19,150 bases of DNA from an uncultured Lachnospiraceae bacterium. Its GTDB lineage: Bacteria; Bacillota; Clostridia; Lachnospirales; Lachnospiraceae. The position numbers and the translations under genes were made by a program. The DNA lies in assembly GCA_947591115.1 (NCBI GenBank), contig CANQCX010000009.1:1-19150 (forward strand), written 5' to 3'. Shown one piece after another: positions 13,961 to 19,150 of this stretch (positions are counted from its first letter, which is position 1; every line of letters begins with the position of its first letter). The notes beneath the pieces are model-generated. The model searched no databases and was not told the origin of the DNA. It worked only from the letters and a program-made list of their open reading frames with translations.

Positions 13961-15168
13961 GCGTTTACACAACAGAAGTCAGGTTCATCTGTGAAAACGC
14001 TGTAGGATATCTGGAATCAAAAGGGTATCAGAGCGTAAAGGATATTCTCAGTGCCGCCGCCCCGAAAGTGTTTGATTTCGATTTCCCGATGTGGGATGAA
14101 AGTTACCGTACCGCTCTGGAGATTAAAATACTCAGACACTTTTATACAAGGGAAATCGGCATGGAAACTGTCGGCCTGTGGAAACTGAAACTCGAAGACA
14201 GACTGAATATGATTATGCCGTATTATAATGAGTTGTATAAAACAACTGTGCTTGAGTTTAATCCGCTGTATGATGTGGATGTAATGACAGTATATGAGGG
14301 CAGTGGAAATAAAGACGAGAACGGCCAGAAGAAATTACAGGGAAGTACAGACAGCACTACAAATATTGATAAATCTGTACAGGATAATACAACGGATACG
14401 ACAACTGGAAGCGAAAAGGAAACGGATAATAAAACTGCTAACCAGACGAATCAGGAAACCAAAACAGAGAATGATTATAAACAGGGTAATGAACAGAATT
14501 ACGCAAAGGCAGACTCTAAATATAATGACTATTCAACTTCAGACACGGATACCACTACTAATCAGCAGACACAGAATACAAATACCAGAGACACGACAAC
14601 TACAAGAACGCCAAACCTGACGCAATGGGATGCCTACAGCGATACGCCACAGGGGGCACTCACAAACGTGGAAAATAATACGTATCTGACAAACGCAAGA
14701 AAAATTGAAAATACCGGAAATGAGAAAACAGTGACAACTGAATCAGAAGATTTATCCGGGATGGTTGATACAACAGGAAAAACCGGAGTTGTTAATACAG
14801 CGACAGGAAGTGTCGATAACTTAGAAACAAATGAATCTAATTCAATTGAGACAGGTACAAAAGAAATAATAGGAAATCAGAATGTTAACGGTACAGAAGA
14901 TGTAACAAAGAATAAAACATTGACAAATGAAAGAACGATAGGAAATGACAGAACAGAGACAAACGCTACGACAGGAAACACAACTACAAATAACACAGAA
15001 ACAAATTCAAATATTATTAAATCAACCGATGAATATATTAAGCACGTGTCCGGTAAACAGGGAACAAAAACTTATATGCAAATGGTTCAGGAACTTAGAG
15101 CAAATATATTAAACATTGACCGGATGATTATTAATGACCTTGAATCTCTGTTCATGCTTGTGTATTAA
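13957..15168 (+). CDS. Lower collar / tail tube protein, gp11-like, 403 aa, with Thr/Asn-rich inserts
   Basis: Probable phi29 gp11 counterpart by order (directly after the connector) and by its N-terminal domain (about 1-112): FDFDFPMWDESYRTALEIKI and FYTREIGMETVGLWKLKLED. phi29 gp11 has 293 aa; here two low-complexity Thr/Asn/Gln/Asp/Glu segments (about 128-218 and 250-352) flank a short ordered motif (TQWDAYSDTPQGALTNVENN, 222-241). The C-terminus is helical again (KTYMQMVQELRANILNIDRM). The low-complexity parts probably sit on the virion surface or form flexible loops. Start ATG 13957 follows AAGGGGGTGA and overlaps the connector stop. Confidence 0.8.
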   Translation: MSVYTTEVRFICENAVGYLESKGYQSVKDILSAAAPKVFDFDFPMWDESYRTALEIKILRHFYTREIGMETVGLWKLKLEDRLNMIMPYYNELYKTTVLEFNPLYDVDVMTVYEGSGNKDENGQKKLQGSTDSTTNIDKSVQDNTTDTTTGSEKETDNKTANQTNQETKTENDYKQGNEQNYAKADSKYNDYSTSDTDTTTNQQTQNTNTRDTTTTRTPNLTQWDAYSDTPQGALTNVENNTYLTNARKIENTGNEKTVTTESEDLSGMVDTTGKTGVVNTATGSVDNLETNESNSIETGTKEIIGNQNVNGTEDVTKNKTLTNERTIGNDRTETNATTGNTTTNNTETNSNIIKSTDEYIKHVSGKQGTKTYMQMVQELRANILNIDRMIINDLESLFMLVY

Positions 15169-15171
15169 TTC

Positions 15172-15200
15172 TTGACAAATTGTACGAATTATGGTACAAT
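15172..15200 (+). promoter_or_regulatory. Strong late promoter for the accessory genes
   Basis: Consensus TTGACA (15172-15177), 17-bp spacer, TACAAT (15195-15200) with TGG just before it. TTATGGTACA (15189-15198) is identical to the late promoter at 6831-6840. Transcription is expected near 15207, about 20 nt before the first start codon. Confidence 0.8.
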
Positions 15201-15202
15201 TT
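15178..15202. promoter_or_regulatory. Operator-like inverted repeat over the promoter
   Basis: AAATTGTAC (15178-15186) and GTACAATTT (15194-15202) are perfect 9-bp inverted arms around an 8-bp centre. The element fills the promoter spacer and the whole -10, so a protein bound there would exclude RNA polymerase. No regulator gene was identified; it might be encoded outside the window or by the host. Confidence 0.6.
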
Positions 15203-15228
15203 ATATGATTAAGGAAGGAGTGAGTACA

Positions 15229-15657
15229 ATGCAGTTTTCTAATTTTTCTCAGCCGCTTTACCCTTCAAACTTTCCTGTATTTAATCAGGCAACTGGTTCA
15301 TATATGCCCGGTAATGCGTTTAACGGAAACGGCATGAACCAGTTCGCAAATATGAATACGCCGGGCTCGCAGGCTTATAATATGTTAATCCGTGTGACTG
15401 GAATCGATGGAGCAAAAGCGTTCCAGATGCCTCCTAACAGTGTAGTACCTCTTTTTGATTCAGACAATGATATATTATATGTCAAGTCAACCGACGGCGC
15501 AGGCTTCCCGACTATTAGAACATTTGCATTCACTCCCCTTAATCAGGAAAGTGCAAAACAGAATGCTGAGTTTGTCACTGTAGAAGAATTTAATCAATTT
15601 AAACAGGAGGTACTAGATGGCAAGTTCATTGTTCGGGAACAGCCAACAGCAGAATAA
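15229..15657 (+). CDS. Hypothetical virion-associated protein, 142 aa
   Basis: Unknown function. ATG 15229 follows AAGGAAGGAGTG. The N-terminal third is rich in Asn, Pro, Phe and Tyr (FSNFSQPLYPSNFPVFNQ) and probably disordered. It is followed by a small beta-type domain (NMLIRVTGIDGAKAFQMPP, VVPLFDSDNDILYVKSTDG) and a short helix (VTVEEFNQFKQEVLDG). Placement in the late region between collar and appendage genes suggests a virion or assembly role. Its end overlaps the next gene by 41 nt. Confidence 0.7.
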   Translation: MQFSNFSQPLYPSNFPVFNQATGSYMPGNAFNGNGMNQFANMNTPGSQAYNMLIRVTGIDGAKAFQMPPNSVVPLFDSDNDILYVKSTDGAGFPTIRTFAFTPLNQESAKQNAEFVTVEEFNQFKQEVLDGKFIVREQPTAE

Positions 15658-15874
15658 TCCCGGAAACGGAGTAAATCAGGTTATGGGAAATATGCTGAAA
15701 CTGAAATCCATGCTGACTGGTTCTGGAATTGCACCACAGAAGATTGCTGAAAATATGTTTAATAATATTCCACAGTTTAAACAGTTCATGATTGAAAATA
15801 AAGGGCTTTCACCGGAACAGGTGGCTCAGAAGTATGGCGTTGATATGAGTTTGATTAATAAGCTTATAAAGTAA
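15617..15874 (+). CDS. Hypothetical small protein, 85 aa
   Basis: Unknown function. CAGGAGG precedes the ATG, and the start lies inside the previous gene. The protein has a Gln/Asn/Gly-rich N-terminus (SLFGNSQQQNNPGNG) and a helical C-terminal half (FNNIPQFKQFMIENKGLSPE, then QVAQKYGVDMSLINKLI) that resembles a short helix-turn-helix-like or helical bundle fold, with no clear DNA-binding signature. The 122-bp gap after it holds only a 30-codon open frame without a good start. Confidence 0.65.
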   Translation: MASSLFGNSQQQNNPGNGVNQVMGNMLKLKSMLTGSGIAPQKIAENMFNNIPQFKQFMIENKGLSPEQVAQKYGVDMSLINKLIK

Positions 15875-15996
15875 GCTTGACTTGGATGGAATCCTGCAGG
15901 AGGTTAATGGTAATGTTTTATTCGGGCTTTACTTAGCAGAGTGTAATGTAGATAAATTGAATATTAGAATATAATTTTGCATTTGGAGGTGTGACT

Positions 15997-16611
15997 ATGG
16001 GTGAGAATTATTCACTGGCCGATATCGCCGCCGCAACTGGCGGAAATGAGGGCTTCGGCAGTGGTTCTGGCTCTTGGCTTGCCATGATTTTCCTGTTCGC
16101 CCTTATCTTCGGCTTCGGTCGGGGCGGTTGGGGCGGCTTCGGCACTGGCTCTTCTGGAGGTGGTGAACCTGTGACAGAATCCGGGTTATGCTCAGCGATG
16201 AATTTCAATAACCTGCAGAACGCAGTCGGCAGACTGGGAGATGCTCAGCAGGCGCAGTTCACTCAGCTGACAAATGGCATTTGTAATCTGGGATATGAGA
16301 CTTTGAGTAATTTTAATCAGGTTTCAGCACAGATTGCGCAGTGCTGTTGCAATCTGGAGAGAAGCATCGATTCTGTAAATTATAACTCTGCGATGAATAC
16401 AGCCGCTATCAATCAGAACACGACAGCACAGATTCAGAAGGTTCTGGATGTGCTTTGTGGGAATAGAATGGCTGATATGCAGAACCAGATTAATGGTTTA
16501 CAGCTTCAGGCCGCTCTCGCAGGTGTTGTCAGGTATCCGCAGGGATTCGTTTATACAGCAGGAAATTCTCCGTTCTGCTGTGGAGGGTGCGGAAATGGTA
16601 CGATGATTTAA
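15997..16611 (+). CDS. Membrane-anchored Gly- and Cys-rich protein, 204 aa
   Basis: Unknown function. After a short polar N-terminus comes one hydrophobic segment (WLAMIFLFALIFGF, about 27-40) followed directly by a Gly-rich run (GRGGWGGFGTGSSGGG, about 41-56), then a helical Gln/Asn-rich region (about 66-175) and a Cys-rich end (FCCGGCG, 193-199). A Cys triplet lies at 116-118. ATG 15997 sits 8 nt after GGAGG; GTG 15991 is too close. It could be a virion component exposed to or inserted in a membrane. Cys clusters suggest disulfides or metal binding, but no known zinc-binding spacing is evident. Confidence 0.7.
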   Translation: MGENYSLADIAAATGGNEGFGSGSGSWLAMIFLFALIFGFGRGGWGGFGTGSSGGGEPVTESGLCSAMNFNNLQNAVGRLGDAQQAQFTQLTNGICNLGYETLSNFNQVSAQIAQCCCNLERSIDSVNYNSAMNTAAINQNTTAQIQKVLDVLCGNRMADMQNQINGLQLQAALAGVVRYPQGFVYTAGNSPFCCGGCGNGTMI

Positions 16612-16655
16612 ACGTGAATAATTATCCTTCTTGAATTTTTTCATATATCTGTGTT

Positions 16656-16708
16656 GCTATAGTCAGTTCGACAAGGTGAATGGGTTGCTAACAACAGGAG
16701 ACTATAGC
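16656..16708 (+). promoter_or_regulatory. Possible antiterminator pairing
   Basis: GCTATAGTC (16656-16664) is perfectly complementary to GACTATAGC (16700-16708), which overlaps the 5' arm of the terminator hairpin. The two folds exclude each other, as in an attenuator. The 35 nt between contain a small GTTG/CAAC hairpin. Confidence 0.45.
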
Positions 16709-16732
16709 CGAAATAGTCTCCTGTTATTTTTT
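16693..16732 (+). terminator. Strong terminator inside the accessory cluster
   Basis: AACAGGAGACTA (16693-16704) pairs perfectly with TAGTCTCCTGTT (16714-16725) around a 9-nt loop and is followed by ATTTTTT. It lies between the genes ending at 16611 and starting at 16750, so downstream accessory genes would be expressed by read-through or regulated antitermination. Confidence 0.9.
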
Positions 16733-16749
16733 AATAAGGAGGTTTGTAT

Positions 16750-17151
16750 ATGAGTTGCAAAAGCGCAATTTATTTGGTAAACAGCACGACAGCGGCTGTT
16801 CCTGTGGATGGCGTTATTAATCCCGGAACGACTGTCAGAAGGTTCGGTAGTAATATTGCGTTATCCGGTAATGGAGTGCTGATTGGTGGAAGCGGGTACT
16901 ACCGTGTGGTTGGGTCGGTTACTCTGGTTGCTGTTGATGCAGGTGTTATTGGTGTTCAATTGCTTTCCGACGGCACTCCTGTTATTGGAGCATTAGCGCA
17001 GGAAACTGTGGTAGCCGGAGGGACTGTGAATCTGAATATCAATGCGTTGGTGAGACTGGTGAACTGCAATGCTAATTCTACACTGACGTTACAGCTGACA
17101 GGCGTTTCCGCTACAGTTGCTAATTCAGCTTTAACGATTGAGAAAATATAA
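16750..17151 (+). CDS. Probable beta-jellyroll virion protein, 133 aa
   Basis: Small hydrophobic beta-rich protein with few charged residues: SGNGVLIGGSGYYRVVGSVT, then VDAGVIGVQLLSDGTPVIGA and TLTLQLTGVSATV. The run of short strands and Gly turns resembles TNF/C1q-like jellyrolls at the C-terminus of bacterial and phage surface proteins; the assignment is by general pattern, not a diagnostic motif. ATG 16750 lies 7 nt after AAGGAGG; an in-frame TTG at 16744 is only one base from that site. A decoration or appendage role is likely. Confidence 0.65.
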   Translation: MSCKSAIYLVNSTTAAVPVDGVINPGTTVRRFGSNIALSGNGVLIGGSGYYRVVGSVTLVAVDAGVIGVQLLSDGTPVIGALAQETVVAGGTVNLNINALVRLVNCNANSTLTLQLTGVSATVANSALTIEKI

Positions 17152-17159
17152 GGAGAACT

Positions 17160-17747
17160 ATGGACAGCAAAAATACTTTCAGTACACTTTTAAATAGAAT
17201 GCTACAGGGTATGATGTTCCATTCGGAAAACTGTGATTACTTCGCTTTTCTTGGCTTTGATGGATATGAAAAGTTGCATAAGGTGCAGTTTTTAGAAGAA
17301 TCTATGTGCTACCGTATGACAAAATCATGGTTTGTAAAGTATAGCGACCTGCTTGTTCCTGATGGCGGGTTGATTATCCAGGAAGCGGTTCTGCCAGATT
17401 CGTGGTATAATTTATCGAGAAAATCTGTAGATTCCGATAATAAAGGAGAACTTGTAAAGACTGCGTTAGAGAACTGGAACGAGTGGGAATCAGGAACGAT
17501 TGATATTGTGAATCAGTGCTATTTACAGTTGATGGATATGGGTAGAATTGACCTGATATCCATTGTACTGAATATCGCCGATGACAGAACAAATGAATTA
17601 AAGTTTATCAATGACTTATATCTTGAAGCTAAAAGCGTGAACTTTAATTCATCAGACTTAATGCAGATGCAAATGGACATTTGTCTGAAATGTAAGAAAA
17701 ACAGGAAGAAATTGGAGGTGGCTTTGCGTGAATATTGGAACGATTGA
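17160..17747 (+). CDS. Hypothetical helical protein, 195 aa
   Basis: Unknown function. AAGGAGAACT precedes ATG 17160. The first half is aromatic (CDYFAFLGFDGYEKLHKVQF, MCYRMTKSWFVKY). The second half is largely helical (WNEWESGTIDIVNQCYLQLM, DRTNELKFINDLYLEAKSV, LMQMQMDICLKCKKNRKKLE). The helical half could form a small bundle; a ferritin-like shape is possible but no full metal-ligand set was identified. The 3' end overlaps the next gene by 20 nt. Confidence 0.7.
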   Translation: MDSKNTFSTLLNRMLQGMMFHSENCDYFAFLGFDGYEKLHKVQFLEESMCYRMTKSWFVKYSDLLVPDGGLIIQEAVLPDSWYNLSRKSVDSDNKGELVKTALENWNEWESGTIDIVNQCYLQLMDMGRIDLISIVLNIADDRTNELKFINDLYLEAKSVNFNSSDLMQMQMDICLKCKKNRKKLEVALREYWND

Positions 17748-18150
17748 AAGAGAGATTGAAAAGCTTGAGAATGGGAGGACTACTTATGATTCCTGTATGA
17801 GATTGTCTCATCTTTATAATGTCAGAGACCATATGAATCGAGAAGAGTATGACAGAGAGGGAATCAATGGTGGCAGGGAATATGATAATTATAGCGGAGA
17901 CAGGAGAAGATATGGCGAATACTCTGGAGGTGATATCGGGTATAAAAATGGCGAGAACCAGAGAGGGAATATTCGATGCATGAATAAAAGCGATGAGAGT
18001 ATGAGTGGAAATTCGGAGTTCATGAGGGCTGTCAGAAATGCAAATATCGAAAGAGCATTGATTGCATTGGACAAGTATATGTCAAGGCTGAAAATGAATA
18101 AACCACTCGAATATCAGAAGATTATGGAAACCCTTTACGATTTACACTGA
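17728..18150 (+). CDS. Hypothetical protein, 140 aa, GTG start
   Basis: Unknown function. The GTG start follows GGAGGTGG and lies inside the previous gene. An N-terminal helical part (IGTIEREIEKLENGRTTYDS, YNVRDHMNREEYDREG) and a C-terminal helical part (MRAVRNANIERALIALDKYM) flank a Gly/Tyr/Arg/Asp-rich, probably disordered centre (NYSGDRRRYGEYSGGD). It belongs to the same translationally packed accessory set. Confidence 0.65.
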   Translation: MNIGTIEREIEKLENGRTTYDSCMRLSHLYNVRDHMNREEYDREGINGGREYDNYSGDRRRYGEYSGGDIGYKNGENQRGNIRCMNKSDESMSGNSEFMRAVRNANIERALIALDKYMSRLKMNKPLEYQKIMETLYDLH

Positions 18151-18164
18151 TAGGAGGTATGTAA

Positions 18165-19150
18165 ATGAGCGATAAACCTAAAGCAAATTTCATGAGTTTA
18201 ACACCAGTTGACCCGGCTGAGTTTACACCGGATATCACTCCCAGTGAGATTAAACCGGATGTAAAGCCTGTGGAAGTGGAAACTGGAACGGTTAAGGCTG
18301 AGGTTGCTACGAATACTAAAAAATCTGATGTGGAAACAGGAACGACTCGCTCTAGCGTAATTCCTGACGCTAAAAGATATAAAGAGTTAAGTCCATTCAG
18401 ATACTTCTGCCAGACTGTTCTGCCTACAGTTTTCGATGATTCACTGAGTTATTATGAATTATTGAATAAGCTGGTTGTTTTTTTAAATAATGTAGTAATG
18501 ACAGTTAATGAGACTGGTGAAAGCCTTAACGGCGTTTTAGATGGATTTTCAGAATTACAAACAAATGTAAATAATAATTTAGATAGTATTGACACAGCTT
18601 TTGAAAATTTACAAAATAATGTTAATGATAATGTAGATAAAGTAAATACAGCTTTTGATGAATTACAAAATACTGTTAATGATAATACAGAAGCTGTAAA
18701 ATCGGCTTTTCAATCATTGCAGGATAAAATGAACCAGAACAACAATGTTTTGCTTACTGGGTTTGAAAATTTACAAAATCACGTAAATACAAGCTTTGAT
18801 AGCCTTATTGATGTTTATACCCAGTTAGAAGAATATGTAAATAACTATTTTGATTCACTCGATGTGCAGGAAGAAATTAATAACAAACTCGATGAGATGG
18901 CAAGCGACGGAACTTTGGAAACATTAGTAACCACTATTCTGTCAAATACTGAATTAATAACAACAGCTGTTGATACTTATTTAGCGGCACATTATAATAC
19001 AGAAACTTCCCCGCCTATTGTACAAAACATAGGTTCAAGTGAAGAGTCTGTTATGTCACAAAATGCTAGCACAACTAATTTCTTCCATGGTGTAGGTAAT
19101 TTCTATATTGAAGATACTGCGGGGCATGAAATACCAGAAGAATATAAAGA
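18165..19150 (+). CDS. Tail appendage / receptor-binding protein, N-terminal part only
   Basis: Open to the end of the window (328 codons, no stop). TAGGAGGT precedes ATG 18165. Residues 1-70 are a repetitive Pro/Thr/Lys/Glu-rich tail (EIKPDVKPVEVETGTVKAEV). Residues 75-109 form a motif common at the base of Gram-positive phage tail fibres and spikes (SPFRYFCQTVLPTVFDDSLS, YYELLNKLVVFLNN), which probably binds the virion. Residues 126-215 are five 18-residue coiled-coil repeats, followed by EEINNKLDEMASDGTLETLV (236-255). The missing C-terminal part would carry the receptor-binding or depolymerase domain, the role of phi29 gp12. It is the last visible late gene. Confidence 0.8.
   Translation, partial: MSDKPKANFMSLTPVDPAEFTPDITPSEIKPDVKPVEVETGTVKAEVATNTKKSDVETGTTRSSVIPDAKRYKELSPFRYFCQTVLPTVFDDSLSYYELLNKLVVFLNNVVMTVNETGESLNGVLDGFSELQTNVNNNLDSIDTAFENLQNNVNDNVDKVNTAFDELQNTVNDNTEAVKSAFQSLQDKMNQNNNVLLTGFENLQNHVNTSFDSLIDVYTQLEEYVNNYFDSLDVQEEINNKLDEMASDGTLETLVTTILSNTELITTAVDTYLAAHYNTETSPPIVQNIGSSEESVMSQNASTTNFFHGVGNFYIEDTAGHEIPEEYK
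18540..18809 (+). repeat. Five 18-codon coiled-coil repeats
   Basis: Each 54-bp unit encodes a variant of TAFENLQNNVNDNVDKVN: units begin at residues 126 (DGFSELQ), 144 (TAFENLQ), 162 (TAFDELQ), 180 (SAFQSLQ) and 198 (TGFENLQ). The spacing suits a trimeric stalk with an 18-residue, five-turn periodicity and many core Asn residues. Confidence 0.8.

Noticed and set aside
14294..14620. Plus-strand 108-codon frame within the collar gene
   Set aside because: It arises from the low-complexity ACA/AAT-rich DNA read in another frame and gives an Arg/Ile/Gln-rich product with no ribosome binding site.
15882..15974. Open frame of 30 codons (TTG start) after the 85-aa gene
   Set aside because: No ribosome binding site precedes it and its only start is TTG; an AGGAGG lies within it, not before it. 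Possibly a remnant, not supportable as a gene.

Overview
This window looks like most of the genome of a small phi29-like podophage with protein-primed replication, from a low-GC Gram-positive host, probably a gut Clostridia relative. Four things support that. A family B DNA polymerase of the protein-primed type sits directly behind a terminal-protein-like gene. There is a phi29 gp16-type packaging ATPase. A full set of gp8 (capsid with Ig-like domain), gp9 (knob), gp10 (connector) and gp11 (lower collar) homologues is present. Ribosome binding sites are AGGAGG-type throughout. No integrase, repressor or partition gene was seen, so a lytic life style is likely. Both ends cut through open genes (1-108 and 18165-19150), so any inverted terminal repeats lie outside the window.

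Layout: (1) 1-1519, five small rightward early genes of unknown function, including two adjacent paralogues. (2) 1491-2509, a consensus promoter, a structured leader of about 165 nt, an unknown small gene, a probable ssDNA-binding protein and a terminator. (3) 2531-5547, terminal protein, DNA polymerase and a coiled-coil protein, with no strong promoter of their own. (4) 5558-6827, the only leftward unit: a promoter, the packaging ATPase with a TTG start, then a 112-nt structured RNA and a two-way terminator. (5) 6814-11264, a late rightward unit: holin, endolysin, tail peptidoglycan hydrolase, a 51-aa protein, a scaffold candidate and the major capsid protein, closed by a terminator. (6) 11287-15168, tail knob, connector and lower collar; knob and connector start with TTG, and a pair of 51-bp direct repeats separates them. 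(7) 15172-18150, a second strong late promoter overlapped by an operator-like inverted repeat, driving six small accessory genes with an internal terminator/attenuator. (8) 18165-end, the N-terminal part of a tail appendage or receptor-binding protein.

The most notable observation is the leftward RNA at 5588-5699. It folds on paper into a long bulged helix, a three-way junction with a U4 linker, a stem with a bulged AGCA followed by a small capping hairpin, and a short hairpin whose loop UUGCU is complementary to AGCA. This is the architecture of phi29 prohead (packaging) RNA with different sequence, and it lies directly 3' of the packaging ATPase gene, unlike phi29, where pRNA comes from the genome end. 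I propose it as the pRNA of this phage.

Expression appears tuned by promoter sharing (TTATGGTACA in both late promoters), overlapping divergent promoters between ATPase and lysis genes, a terminator after the abundant capsid protein, and TTG starts on low-copy virion and packaging genes.
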